DNA of 64,000 nucleotides from Fibrobacter sp. UBA4309 (GCF_002395745.1 NZ_DGUN01000051.1:1-64000), one strand, 5' to 3'. Shown: positions 26,442-35,460, counted from the first letter of the stretch. Program-made: numbers and translations. The notes: generated by a model not told the origin, from the letters alone.

Positions 26442-27722
26442 ATGACTAAATTTGAAGGCAAGAAACTTCTCATAATCGGAGCAACAACTACCGAATGCGA
26501 CATTGTCCGTTACGCAAAAGCGGCAGGCATTTATACCATCGTTGCTGATTACAATGCCGATTCTCCAGCAAAAAAGATTGCAGACAAGCCTGTTTTGATC
26601 AACGCACTTGATGTAGACGCCCTAGTCGATTTTTGCAAGAAAGAAAAGGTAGACGGGGTCATCACTGGTTTTGTAGACATCTTGCTTAGACCATATATGG
26701 AAGTATGCAAGCGTCTCGGATTGCCCTGCTATATTACGGAAAAAATGCTGAGCATGTCGACAAACAAGGTCGACTTCAAGAACACATGCGACAAGTATGG
26801 CGTTCCCGTCCCTCAGACTTACCTGATGGGAAATAAGATCGACGACAACACTCTCAAACGAATCACCTATCCCGTATTTGTAAAGCCGCTTGACGGCAGC
26901 GGCTCCCGCGGCGCCGGCGTGTGCCGTAACGAGCAGGAATTGAAAGCCCGCTTTGAAGAAGCCGTCAGCTATTCAGCCAGCGGCAATGCGATAATTGAAG
27001 ACTATATCAGCGGAAGGGAATTCCTTCTGGACTACATTGCGGTCGGCGGGGAATTCAGGCTGCTTTCCATTTTTGACCGCTTTATGGCTTCGGACAGAGG
27101 TTCTGCCATCAATTATTCCACCATAAGCATGTCGCCGTCAAAGGCCGTTGACTTCTATCTCGAAAAAGTCAACCCGGCAGTCATAAACATGTTCAAAAGC
27201 GAAGGCTTTACGGACGGAGTCCTTTTCATGCAAGGGTACTTTAACGGGAAAGACGTGAAGTTCTTTGAAATGGGCTGCCGTTTAGGCGGTTCGTATTTCA
27301 ACCACGAACAGGCCTGCCTTGGCTACAACGCCATGGACATGATTATCGAGTTCGCATTGACCGGCAAGATGGTCGAAGACATCGGAACCATCAGCGAAGA
27401 ATCGGCAAGGTACAAGAAATATGCCCTCGACTGTAACTATCTGCTGAAGGGCTATGACCAGACCGTCTCCAAAATCGTCGGCATGGATAAAGTTGAAGCC
27501 CTTCCAGAATGTATTGAAATACAGAAATATCATGATGTCGGCTATCATTACGGAAAAGACCGGACCGTCGACAGGCCTATTATGGTTGCCGAAATCGTCG
27601 CCGACAACAAGGACGAAGTCACAAGACTTGTAAATTACATAAACAAGGAATACGACGTTTTCAATGAGCGCGGAGAATCTTTGTTGATGGAAAAACTCAA
27701 TCCTGAAGCCTTGTTTAAATAA
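26442..27722 (+). CDS. ATP-grasp enzyme, second of two
   Basis: 426 residues. PreATP-grasp domain KKLLIIGATTTECDIVRYAK at the N-terminus, then KVDFKNTCDKYGVPVP, the ATP-binding loop YPVFVKPLDGSGSRGAGVCR, and the Mg/ATP site KFFEMGCRLGGSYFNHEQ. It resembles carbamoyl-phosphate-synthase-like ATP-grasp proteins found in surface-glycan loci. A carboxylate-amine or carboxylate-thiol ligation is expected; substrates are unknown. It lies directly before the opine dehydrogenase gene (22-bp gap), so the product of one could be the substrate of the other. The 101-bp gap before it is the largest in the module and may hold an internal promoter. Confidence 0.87.
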   Translation: MTKFEGKKLLIIGATTTECDIVRYAKAAGIYTIVADYNADSPAKKIADKPVLINALDVDALVDFCKKEKVDGVITGFVDILLRPYMEVCKRLGLPCYITEKMLSMSTNKVDFKNTCDKYGVPVPQTYLMGNKIDDNTLKRITYPVFVKPLDGSGSRGAGVCRNEQELKARFEEAVSYSASGNAIIEDYISGREFLLDYIAVGGEFRLLSIFDRFMASDRGSAINYSTISMSPSKAVDFYLEKVNPAVINMFKSEGFTDGVLFMQGYFNGKDVKFFEMGCRLGGSYFNHEQACLGYNAMDMIIEFALTGKMVEDIGTISEESARYKKYALDCNYLLKGYDQTVSKIVGMDKVEALPECIEIQKYHDVGYHYGKDRTVDRPIMVAEIVADNKDEVTRLVNYINKEYDVFNERGESLLMEKLNPEALFK

Positions 27723-27744
27723 AAAACTCAAAGGAGACCATTAA

Positions 27745-28797
27745 ATGAAAGTAGCGATTATTGGAGCAGGAAATTCTGGTTGTGCCCAATCCATTAAGTT
27801 GATGCAAAATGGCCATCAGGTAAATCTGATAAAGACTTCGCATAGTCTGCATGACGATAACTTTGAGCAGCTTTTAAAAACAGGCGAAATCAGTTGTCTA
27901 GACACGACCGATAACAACAAGGAATTTGCACTAAAGCCGAAGCTTATTACAAGAGATATCGAAAAAGGCTTGGAAGGCGCCGAGGCGGTCATGATTCTGA
28001 CTCAGAGCCTACAACACCGCGACCTGGCCAAAAGAGTCGGTCCGCTGCTGAAGGACGGTCAAATCGTATTTTTGATCCCCGGCAATATGGGTTCGACTCA
28101 ATTCGCCAAGTACACCAAGGACAAGCACATCATTTATGTTGAGGGCGAATCCACCCCGTACGATGCACGCATCATAGCTCCTGGCAAAGTCGAAATTTTA
28201 TTCAAGAATGTTCGCAATGCTGTATCGTTCCTCCACAAGGCCGACGAAAAGTATTTACCGGTTGTCACATCTTTGTTCGGCACGCACAAGTATTTAAGAA
28301 CCAACGTAATCGAATCAACGCTGCACAACCCGAACATGGTCGTCCACACTATCGGTGCCATTATGTCGGCAAGCAGAATCGAATACGCGAAGGGCGAATT
28401 CTGGATGTACCGGGAAGCATTTTCACCTTCCGTATGGAACCTGATCGAAAAACTTGACGAAGAAAAGAAACAGGTCATCCGCGCCTACGGTGGAGAAAAT
28501 GACATTAACTACTTAGACGCATGCAAATGGAGGAACGAAGAGGACCTTTCCATAGATAGCCTACAGGTGTTCAGAAATTACGCTGCAACGGGCGGTCCCA
28601 AGGGACCGGCCAGTTTGGACACCCGCTACATTTATGAAGACGTCCCCATGGAGTTATGTATGCTGGAAAAACTAGCCGCCCATAAAGGTTTTTCAACTCC
28701 AGTTGCATCGGCCTTGATTACGATAGCATCGGCGCTAAAATCTACCGATTATCGCAAAATCGGCTACGATTTCGATGATGTGAAGGATTATATCTAA
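27745..28797 (+). CDS. NAD/NADP octopine/nopaline-type (opine) dehydrogenase
   Basis: 350 residues. Residues 1-150 form a Rossmann domain (KVAIIGAGNSGCAQSIKLMQ; AVMILTQSLQHRDLAK; FLIPGNMGSTQFA). Residues about 180-330 match the alpha-helical octopine-dehydrogenase domain, with the expected His/Asn region STLHNPNMVVHTIGAIM. Opine dehydrogenases reductively join an amino acid's amine to a 2-keto acid using NAD(P)H, giving a secondary amine dicarboxylate. In a glycan locus with two ATP-grasp ligases and amino-sugar enzymes, the likely use is to make an N-(carboxyalkyl) amino acid for attachment to a sugar amine. This is inference from context; a metallophore role is less likely, as no transporter is adjacent. 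Confidence 0.85.
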   Translation: MKVAIIGAGNSGCAQSIKLMQNGHQVNLIKTSHSLHDDNFEQLLKTGEISCLDTTDNNKEFALKPKLITRDIEKGLEGAEAVMILTQSLQHRDLAKRVGPLLKDGQIVFLIPGNMGSTQFAKYTKDKHIIYVEGESTPYDARIIAPGKVEILFKNVRNAVSFLHKADEKYLPVVTSLFGTHKYLRTNVIESTLHNPNMVVHTIGAIMSASRIEYAKGEFWMYREAFSPSVWNLIEKLDEEKKQVIRAYGGENDINYLDACKWRNEEDLSIDSLQVFRNYAATGGPKGPASLDTRYIYEDVPMELCMLEKLAAHKGFSTPVASALITIASALKSTDYRKIGYDFDDVKDYI

Positions 28798-28802
28798 AAA
28801 AC

Positions 28803-30524
28803 ATGAACGAAAAACCTCTCGTATCCATTCTTTGCGCGGCATACAATCAAAAGGATTTCATTGCGCAAACAATTGAAGGCTTTCTCATGCAGAAAGCAGA
28901 TTTCCCTTTTGAAATCATCATCCATGACGATGCGTCAACAGATGGAACGGCAGACATTATTCGCAAATACGAAGCCGAGAACCCAGGCAAAGTAAAAGGC
29001 ATTTACCAAACCGAGAATCAATATTCAAAAAAAGTTCCCATTTGGTGCACATTCATTTTCCCTTTGGCGCAAGGGAAGTACTATGCCGAATGCGAGGGGG
29101 ACGATTATTGGACTGACCCTAACAAAATCCAAAGGCAAGCCGATTTTTTAGAGAGCCACCCAGATTACGTCCTTTCTACAGAAAACGCCCGCATTCTCTT
29201 TACAAAGACCAATATTGTTAAGCCTTTCTCCACCGAGCCTGAGCACGACATCACTCAAGAGGACCTACTTGTCAAAAGAAGATTTCCCACAGCTTCCGTC
29301 CTTTATCGTTCAGAGTTCATCCCAGAATTCATCCAAGAAGGCAAATCCGGTTTTGATACAAGCATGTGGGCTTTTTTCGCAAGCAAGGGAAAAATTCATT
29401 TCAATCCCGTTATATCGTCTGTATACCGCCGCGGAAGCGGGGTCACAGAAAGCAATAAAATCAGCTGGGCTTATCGAAGCGAATCCTTCAACGATCTTAT
29501 AAACAAGCTTTACAAGCCTTCTGCACAAGTCAAAAAAGCACGCAAAAGGACCCTTTATTTTGACTATAAAAGCGGCTGGAAAGCGGCCAAAACGCAAAAG
29601 AATTCCAAAGATGCCCGCAAACTCCTTCTAAGGATGATTTTCAAAACGCCCTCTTTTTTCATCAAAGACCTGATTAAGAGTAAGGGAAATTATTACAAAG
29701 AAAAAATTATCACAAAATTCTGGAATTACTTCTATAAGATTCTTCCTGCACCAAGCTTAAAGCAAACAAACAGAGAGATCCCGGTAGTCGTATCCTTAAC
29801 TAGCTACCCCGCACGGTTCAACACACTGCACCTAGTCATAAAAAGCATATTGAACCAAAAAAAACAGCCGGACAAGGTTGTTTTATATCTTGACAAGACC
29901 GTAGAATTAAAAGACGTTCCTTCGAAAGTCACTAAATTGCAAAAGAAAGGCCTTATCATACGAAACATCTGCGAAGATATAAAGCCGCATAAAAAGTATT
30001 TCTATGCAATGCAGGAGTATCCTGACGCAGCCATCATCACGGTCGATGACGACGTAATCTATGCCAAGGACACCGTATCGTCTCTTTACAGTTCTTTCCT
30101 TAAAAATCCAGAAGCCGTTTCCGCAAGGCGAGTCCATCAAATTTCGCGGGGCTTAAACGGCGAAAGCATGCCCTACAACACCTGGACGCAAGAAGTAACC
30201 CATTTGAAAAAAGGGGACAAGGACCTCATTTCCGTAGGTATCGGCGGAGTTCTGTACCCCCCGAAAATATTCGATTTTAGCAAGCCCTATTTTCAATTGG
30301 AAACAATCATTGAACAATGCCTGAAAGCCGATGACATCTGGCTTGCCTTCATAGAACGGGTAAACAACATCCCCATTTGTCCCGTTCCGAACAAGCTTCC
30401 CCATCCCTACAAGATTACGGACCCCGTATTAAAGGAAACGGCCCTCAGAAACCAGAATGTTTTTGAGAACCAGAACGACATATATATCCAAAAGTGCCGC
30501 GATTACTTCGGCATCGATTTGTAA
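28803..30524 (+). CDS. Two-domain glycosyltransferase
   Basis: 573 residues. Residues 1-230 are a GT2 domain (VSILCAAYNQKDFIAQTI; IIHDDASTDGTADI; AECEGDDYWTDPNKI). A basic linker (about 240-310) leads to a second GT-A-like domain at about 320-573, with VVVSLTSYPARFNTLHLVI, ILNQKKQPDKVVLYLD and the metal motif ITVDDDVIYAKD. The two halves probably add two sugars in succession, or one half carries another specificity. Base composition becomes noticeably AT-rich from here on (poly-A codons, many AAA/TTT). The gene follows the opine dehydrogenase by 5 bp. Confidence 0.88.
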   Translation: MNEKPLVSILCAAYNQKDFIAQTIEGFLMQKADFPFEIIIHDDASTDGTADIIRKYEAENPGKVKGIYQTENQYSKKVPIWCTFIFPLAQGKYYAECEGDDYWTDPNKIQRQADFLESHPDYVLSTENARILFTKTNIVKPFSTEPEHDITQEDLLVKRRFPTASVLYRSEFIPEFIQEGKSGFDTSMWAFFASKGKIHFNPVISSVYRRGSGVTESNKISWAYRSESFNDLINKLYKPSAQVKKARKRTLYFDYKSGWKAAKTQKNSKDARKLLLRMIFKTPSFFIKDLIKSKGNYYKEKIITKFWNYFYKILPAPSLKQTNREIPVVVSLTSYPARFNTLHLVIKSILNQKKQPDKVVLYLDKTVELKDVPSKVTKLQKKGLIIRNICEDIKPHKKYFYAMQEYPDAAIITVDDDVIYAKDTVSSLYSSFLKNPEAVSARRVHQISRGLNGESMPYNTWTQEVTHLKKGDKDLISVGIGGVLYPPKIFDFSKPYFQLETIIEQCLKADDIWLAFIERVNNIPICPVPNKLPHPYKITDPVLKETALRNQNVFENQNDIYIQKCRDYFGIDL

Positions 30525-30528
30525 TCAG

Positions 30529-31539
30529 ATGTTTCAATTTTCCAATTTAAGCAAGTACAGGTCAGCCCTGATGGGAATCGGCATATTGGGCGTCATGCTC
30601 GCCCATTATCTGTCATGGGCAAAAATAGCTTCAATCATCCCGACAGCATTCTTTAGACCTTTTACAGGTTTGGTTTTTACAGAAGGGTTCCTTCTTTTGT
30701 CCGGATTAGGACTTTATTATTCTTGGCAAAAAGATTCCAATACAAAATCATTTTACAAAAAAAGAATCTACCGTCTTTTCATCCCCTACATGCTGATTTC
30801 GTTTGCATTCATCGTCTATTCCACCATTATATCTAGCTCCACATTGCTGGAATCCACATTGCGTCTTCTGACATTAAAATTCTGGGTTTTCGGAAACGAC
30901 TCCATGTGGTACATATCTGTTTCCCTTGCGCTTTATTTAGCATTCCCCTTTATTTACCGTTTTCTATTCAGCGGAAAAATGAGTCCCCATGTCAAATGTC
31001 TTGTCCTTGTCACATTATGGATTTCCCTCTGCTACGCCATTCATAATCTTTTTGCAGATTACTATAAATCTGTAGAATTAGGTTTCCCCAAAATATGGAT
31101 GTTCTTTTTAGGCATGCTTCTAGGCAAGTACGCCTACTCAAACACCAAGACCTCAAAAGCACACATCGTGTTGTTCGGTTGTATTTTTGTCATGGCCGTT
31201 CTTTCAAATCTTTCGGACAACGACTTCATAAAGCCATTTGCCGATTGTTTACTCAGGCTCGTTACAATCCCAATCGTCTGCGTTCTATTCAATATCACAC
31301 AAAAATGGAACGGCTTCTTCCACAAAATTCTTAGCTGGTTTGGAAAGTATTCCCTGGAGCTTTATATCATCCACCTATTGACATACGAGTCCATCAAATT
31401 CAGCTATCAATTCTTCAATTCCATTCCGTACACATCCTACAGCAGAATAGGCGCCACAATTAGCATTTTTGTAGCCATCTCGTCATGTTCTTTTGTACAC
31501 GACGGAATCAATCGCCTTTTAAAAAGACAGCTCGTATAA
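30529..31539 (+). CDS. Acyltransferase-3-family membrane protein, cassette copy 1
   Basis: 336 residues. The Met at 30529, 4 bp after the glycosyltransferase stop, begins the conserved region SALMGIGILGVMLAHYLSW with the family His. About ten membrane helices follow, including FLLLSGLGLYYSW and WFGKYSLELYIIHLL. Family members O-acylate (often O-acetylate) sugars of surface glycans from cytoplasmic acyl-CoA. The last 21 bases overlap the 3' end of the convergent outer-membrane-like gene. The same three-part arrangement recurs at 33747-36056. The composition is AT-rich. Confidence 0.85.
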   Translation: MFQFSNLSKYRSALMGIGILGVMLAHYLSWAKIASIIPTAFFRPFTGLVFTEGFLLLSGLGLYYSWQKDSNTKSFYKKRIYRLFIPYMLISFAFIVYSTIISSSTLLESTLRLLTLKFWVFGNDSMWYISVSLALYLAFPFIYRFLFSGKMSPHVKCLVLVTLWISLCYAIHNLFADYYKSVELGFPKIWMFFLGMLLGKYAYSNTKTSKAHIVLFGCIFVMAVLSNLSDNDFIKPFADCLLRLVTIPIVCVLFNITQKWNGFFHKILSWFGKYSLELYIIHLLTYESIKFSYQFFNSIPYTSYSRIGATISIFVAISSCSFVHDGINRLLKRQLV

Positions 31540-32118
31540 GAAATTTACATGGACCCTGGTATATTGCGTTTTCAGGTTTGTTGGAATCGTAATCTCAGGG
31601 GACACGCTCAAATTCTTGACAGAAAAGCTCATTCCCGCCAAAAACCGACCTTCCGCTTTCCGGAATTCGGGAATATTCTTTATTCCCCCAAAAACAGCGA
31701 TGTCCCTCCATCCTGAAATTTTGCCAACAAATTCATAGCCATAATTGAATTTCAAATCGCTATCATATTGGGGTCTAAAGCGGCCGTCAAGTTCAATCAA
31801 ACGGTTAAAAAACAACGCCCTCAAAAACAAGTCGGCCCCGTAATCATAATACGTTTGCTCATAGGTCGTCCCATAAAAGACCGAATACTGTCCAGAGAGA
31901 TTTTCATTTAGATGGAAATAATAAAAGGGGCTCAAACGAACATATTGCGAAGCGTCCTGGACCCATAGCGAATGCATTAAGGCAATACCAGCGCTTCTAC
32001 CAGGCCTAAACCCAGCAATAGCATATTTTGAATTTTCCATACCAACAAAAGCAACAGCCGCAAGAGCGTTTCCTGCCACAAATGTTAAAAGAAATATCAG
32101 GCATTTTAACGTTTTCAT
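31519..32118 (-). CDS. Outer-membrane-like protein, cassette copy 1
   Basis: 199 residues with a Sec signal peptide ending near GNALA. The mature chain has amphipathic strand patterns, many Tyr/Phe, and an aromatic C-terminus (VHVNFLYELSF), as expected for a small outer-membrane barrel. It is a clear paralogue of the protein encoded at 34858-35460: shared GMxNSKYA, FYxFxLN, FYGxxY-like and YDSDLK segments. Its start overlaps the stop of the SGNH hydrolase gene by 4 bp, so the two are translationally coupled. Its 3' end overlaps the convergent acyltransferase gene. Function unknown; a pore or anchor for the adjacent hydrolase is one idea. Confidence 0.75.
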   Translation of the reverse strand: MKTLKCLIFLLTFVAGNALAAVAFVGMENSKYAIAGFRPGRSAGIALMHSLWVQDASQYVRLSPFYYFHLNENLSGQYSVFYGTTYEQTYYDYGADLFLRALFFNRLIELDGRFRPQYDSDLKFNYGYEFVGKISGWRDIAVFGGIKNIPEFRKAEGRFLAGMSFSVKNLSVSPEITIPTNLKTQYTRVHVNFLYELSF

Positions 32119-32717
32119 AGGAACTTCTTCAACTCATTGCTTAAAACTTCATATCCTGCAGGACTGGGATGCAGGCCGTCGTTAAACAGTTCTTTTTTTA
32201 TTTCATAGCCATCATCTAAAAAGAAGGAGAACACATCGACAAAAGAGCCGTTTTCAACATCTCGCACCACGCGGTCCTTAAGGCCCTGATTAAACGATTC
32301 AATAAACTTATTTACGCCTTCATCTTGACGATCATGCAGATTCCTCGGAAGGATTGACACAACAACAACAGACTCATAAGGGACCTTCTTCAACATTTCA
32401 ACATAGCGATCTTCAACGGTTTCCTTTATTTTCTTATTATCCGTATTCACATACCCAATATCATTAGTACCGATTAGAACAACCGTTTTTCTCCCCTCAC
32501 AGGAAGCGATATTCCAGCCCAGCGCATCCTGGACCTTGGCTCCAGACTTAGATATCTTCACAATCGAGAATTCCGGGAAATAATAATCGAGATCCCACAA
32601 TTCAGTAATAGAATCTCCGATGAAACACAACTCCGTTTCTTCATATCCGTTCGAACAGGCCAGCAAAAAGCATACGCTCAAGCCCAGCAGAGTCCTTCTT
32701 AACAGTCCAAGCATCAC
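32115..32717 (-). CDS. SGNH/GDSL-hydrolase lipoprotein, cassette copy 1
   Basis: 200 residues. The signal peptide ends in FLLAC, so it is a lipoprotein. Catalytic blocks of the SGNH family: ELCFIGDSITELWD (nucleophile Ser at about 36), VVLIGTNDIGY (Asn) and NDGLHPSPAGYEVL (Asp-His pair). This fold removes or transfers acyl groups on sugars and glycans, so it would oppose or tune the acyltransferase encoded next to it. It is a paralogue of the protein encoded at 35457-36056 (shared CFIGDSIT.xWDLDYYFP, GAKVQD, VVVSILPRN, DGLHPSP). The first Met is used; its start overlaps the upstream gene's stop by 4 bp. Confidence 0.88.
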   Translation of the reverse strand: MMLGLLRRTLLGLSVCFLLACSNGYEETELCFIGDSITELWDLDYYFPEFSIVKISKSGAKVQDALGWNIASCEGRKTVVLIGTNDIGYVNTDNKKIKETVEDRYVEMLKKVPYESVVVVSILPRNLHDRQDEGVNKFIESFNQGLKDRVVRDVENGSFVDVFSFFLDDGYEIKKELFNDGLHPSPAGYEVLSNELKKFL

Positions 32718-33580
32718 TTCTTTTCCAAATTGATCTTGACGACAACAGGGAAATGGTCCGACGGGAAACGGTTTTCACCATATTGGTCAGGGTAAGTATC
32801 CAAAAGAACGTTGTATTCCAAGACGTTTATATTCTTCGTCACCAGAATATGGTCCAGGCGTTTATCTGATTTACGGTCCTTTTCAAAATTATTAAAGGTT
32901 CCTGCCACTTTTATCTTTTTCTGGGCAACATTAATGCAGTCTTCAATAACACCCGATTTAGTCAAAATATCATAACCCGGACTATCCTGGTTAAAATTCA
33001 AATCACCCATAACAATAACAGCAGCATTTTCTCCAGCAATTTCACGGATTTTGCGAAGCAACATCTTACAGGATTCTGCTTCAACTTCCCCACCCGCATA
33101 ATCCATATGCGTATTGAAAACCCAGAAGACACGGGAGGTATTCCGTTCCACCAATTTCACCCACGTACAAGAGCGAATGTACTTGCCATTCCATCCCAGC
33201 ATCGGGACATCTTCCCGCGGTGCAAAATAGAACATTCCACTTTTCTGTTCGTCAAACCTTTTCTTCTTGTAAAATACGGAATTAAATGTGCCAACCTTGC
33301 CATTTTCATGATTAGGGAACCCTTTTCGCGAAAAATAGGGTAACATAGAGTTCAATTCGTTTAATTCCTTGTTAAAATCTTCTTGAACGCCCCAAATATC
33401 AAAATCGTTCGATTGCACCATCTTTACAATCGCTTCGCGGCGATTACCCCAAATATTCCCCGCAATAGAATCTTTCTTTATGTTAATACGGATATTCCAG
33501 GTTGCGACTTTAATAGGGTCGGCAAAGGACATCCCTACAAACGAGCAACAAAAGAAAAAAAAGATGAAAAGCCTTTTCAT
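32714..33580 (-). CDS. Secreted endonuclease/exonuclease/phosphatase-family protein
   Basis: 288 residues from the Met at 33580, which starts a signal peptide (MKRLFIFFFFCCSFVGMSFA). Family motifs: KVATWNIRIN at the mature N-terminus, FDIWGVQEDF with the metal-binding Glu, IVMGDLNFNQDSPGY, RLDHILVT and SDHFPVVVKI with the catalytic His. The fold hydrolyses phosphodiesters in nucleic acids, phospholipids or inositol phosphates. With a secretion signal and this context, a phosphodiester in a surface polymer or extracellular DNA are both possible. The gene is coupled by a 4-bp overlap to the SGNH gene. The second cassette lacks an equivalent. The divergent 166-bp AT-rich gap upstream contains two TATAAT boxes on the plus strand (33691 and 33712). 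Confidence 0.85.
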   Translation of the reverse strand: MKRLFIFFFFCCSFVGMSFADPIKVATWNIRINIKKDSIAGNIWGNRREAIVKMVQSNDFDIWGVQEDFNKELNELNSMLPYFSRKGFPNHENGKVGTFNSVFYKKKRFDEQKSGMFYFAPREDVPMLGWNGKYIRSCTWVKLVERNTSRVFWVFNTHMDYAGGEVEAESCKMLLRKIREIAGENAAVIVMGDLNFNQDSPGYDILTKSGVIEDCINVAQKKIKVAGTFNNFEKDRKSDKRLDHILVTKNINVLEYNVLLDTYPDQYGENRFPSDHFPVVVKINLEKK

Positions 33581-33746
33581 AATCTTTAAATTTAATCTTT
33601 TTCTAGCAAATAACCAAAAAGCAACAAGCATAAAAGAACAAAAAACACACTTTCAGCCGCAAAGTGGACTAGGCCATTTAGTTTAATTCGTATAATTTCT
33701 ATTCAGTCGCATATAATTCCTTTGAAAATTAAATTATCTTTAAAAT

Positions 33747-34880
33747 ATGGGCAATTCTACCGCCAAGACCTCTCCTCCGAATCAGCGATACGCCTTTGTT
33801 GACATTGCAAAGGGATTTGCAATTATCGCCGTTGTTTTATGGCACATCAATTTTGCCAACGACTTTAACGCCGCATTCCCCTTAAAAACAATTCTTGGTG
33901 GTGGTTGGCACGTACCCGCATTCTTCATTATTTCTGGATTCTTTTTAAAGGAAGACCGATTATTAGCCCCATTTCATTTTGCAAAAAGCAAGTTTAAAAC
34001 GATTTATCTATGGACTATCGCGATTTACATCCCCGCCATCTTAATGCACAATTTTTTCTTTAAAATCGGGTTCTACAGCAGCGGACCAAATCTTGGGTAT
34101 AGTCAAGCGCTGCAACCGTATACTTCCGTAGACTTCATCAAAAAAATCATTGAAGCGCTGCTATTTGCCGGAAGAGAGCCCATCGTTAGCCCCTTGTGGT
34201 TTGCGTATGTCTTATGCCTCGCCTTAATCGGCTATTCATTAATCACTTTTTTCTCCCAAAAAATTTGGAAAGACCAATATCCTCTAGCTCGGGTGTGCAT
34301 TTGTGTATTTTTGTCCACGGCATCCAGCGTACTTTCTAATCAATTTGACTGGACCCTAAATAGATTCAGCAACACCCTCGTCGTTTTATCCCTCCTTTGT
34401 TGCGGCCAATACTTGTTCCAAGTCAAAAAAGTCAAGTTTGATTCTCTCCCCGTTTTTTTATGCGCAGTCATCGCGTCATGGCAAAACTTCTTATTCAACG
34501 GGAACATCCTTTTAAACGACAACAAATTCCACGATCTGTTCCATATCGCAATCGGATCTACCTGCGCCCTATATGCGATCTGCTTCCTGTCAAAAAAAAT
34601 CGAAAGTTCTCTTTTGGGCAAAGGAATCCAGATTGTCGGAAAGAAATCCTTTTATATCATGGGATTACATCTATTGGCATTTAAAGCCGTTACATGTATA
34701 CTTCACGAATTGGACGAATCCGTAAACCTCGCCCGGCTAACCCCACTTACAAACGACAACGCCTTGCTCATAGCCATTTACCTTATTGCCGGGGTCGGAT
34801 TACCAGTTCTTTTCGCTTATTTATGGGAATTCTTGTATCACAAGACTACTAGCAAGATTAAAGCGAATTTCTGTAAATAA
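33747..34880 (+). CDS. Acyltransferase-3-family membrane protein, cassette copy 2
   Basis: 377 residues. N-terminal family block YAFVDIAKGFAIIAVVLWHI with the conserved His, then FFIISGFFLKED, and about ten membrane helices. It resembles OatA/WecH-like O-acyltransferases that modify surface sugars. Its 3' end overlaps the convergent outer-membrane-like gene by 23 bp, exactly as in the first cassette. It is not a close copy of the protein encoded at 30529-31539, so the resemblance between cassettes lies in gene order and family rather than near-identity. The sequence is AT-rich. Confidence 0.86.
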   Translation: MGNSTAKTSPPNQRYAFVDIAKGFAIIAVVLWHINFANDFNAAFPLKTILGGGWHVPAFFIISGFFLKEDRLLAPFHFAKSKFKTIYLWTIAIYIPAILMHNFFFKIGFYSSGPNLGYSQALQPYTSVDFIKKIIEALLFAGREPIVSPLWFAYVLCLALIGYSLITFFSQKIWKDQYPLARVCICVFLSTASSVLSNQFDWTLNRFSNTLVVLSLLCCGQYLFQVKKVKFDSLPVFLCAVIASWQNFLFNGNILLNDNKFHDLFHIAIGSTCALYAICFLSKKIESSLLGKGIQIVGKKSFYIMGLHLLAFKAVTCILHELDESVNLARLTPLTNDNALLIAIYLIAGVGLPVLFAYLWEFLYHKTTSKIKANFCK

Positions 34881-35460
34881 AATTCACCGTTATCCTAGTC
34901 GTTGACTTGCACCCTTTTTCCAAAGGCGTAGAGACCTCTGGTTTCAAAACAATATGAGGCAAGTCAAAAACCACGCCCATATAGGCCCGTCTTTCCAAGT
35001 CCCTATATTCAGCCTGATTCTTTATTCCAAGAAAAAGGCCTACTTCATCCAAAGGGATTGTCTGCACCCAGGCATTATAGGCATTTTTGGACTTTAAATC
35101 ACTATCATAAAAGGGCTGGAACGTCCCCCCAATCTGAAGAAGCCGCCCCACTATATTGTAGTTCAACATCAACATGGCGCCAACATCATAAAAATCCCCA
35201 TTGTAACGGCGACCATAATAAAGCGTATAGGCCCCTTCGAGCCCAAAGTTTAGATAAAACGTGTAAAAAGCCGCCGCCCTTGCATATTGGAGTTCGACTT
35301 CCTCAACAAAGATGGAATTTTCCAAAGCCACGCCCCAATGCCTTGTATTCTCGTATGCGGCATAAGCGTACTTCGAATTACGCATGCCTAACATATAGTA
35401 AGACGCGAAGGAGGAGGATATAAATAACAAGCAGCAAATCAGAAGAAGTCGGATTTTCAT
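34858..35460 (-). CDS. Outer-membrane-like protein, cassette copy 2
   Basis: 200 residues with a signal peptide (MKIRLLLICCLLFISSSFA). It is a paralogue of the protein encoded at 31519-32118, sharing GMRNSKYAYA, YTFYLNFGLEG, QPFYDSDLKSKNAYN and a final beta strand (TRITVNFIYRNSL). The strand pattern suggests a small outer-membrane barrel. It overlaps the upstream SGNH gene by 4 bp and the convergent acyltransferase gene by 23 bp. Function unknown, but the conserved pairing with an SGNH lipoprotein implies joint action at the outer membrane. Confidence 0.75.
   Translation of the reverse strand: MKIRLLLICCLLFISSSFASYYMLGMRNSKYAYAAYENTRHWGVALENSIFVEEVELQYARAAAFYTFYLNFGLEGAYTLYYGRRYNGDFYDVGAMLMLNYNIVGRLLQIGGTFQPFYDSDLKSKNAYNAWVQTIPLDEVGLFLGIKNQAEYRDLERRAYMGVVFDLPHIVLKPEVSTPLEKGCKSTTRITVNFIYRNSL

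Noticed and set aside
27745..28797. Opine metallophore (staphylopine-like) cluster
   Set aside because: No nicotianamine-synthase-like enzyme or metallophore exporter/importer is adjacent; the neighbours are glycan genes.
33691..33717. Two TATAAT boxes as a definite promoter for the gene at 33747
   Set aside because: The hexamers are real, but no -35 at suitable spacing was found in this AT-rich gap; mentioned only in the neighbouring entry.
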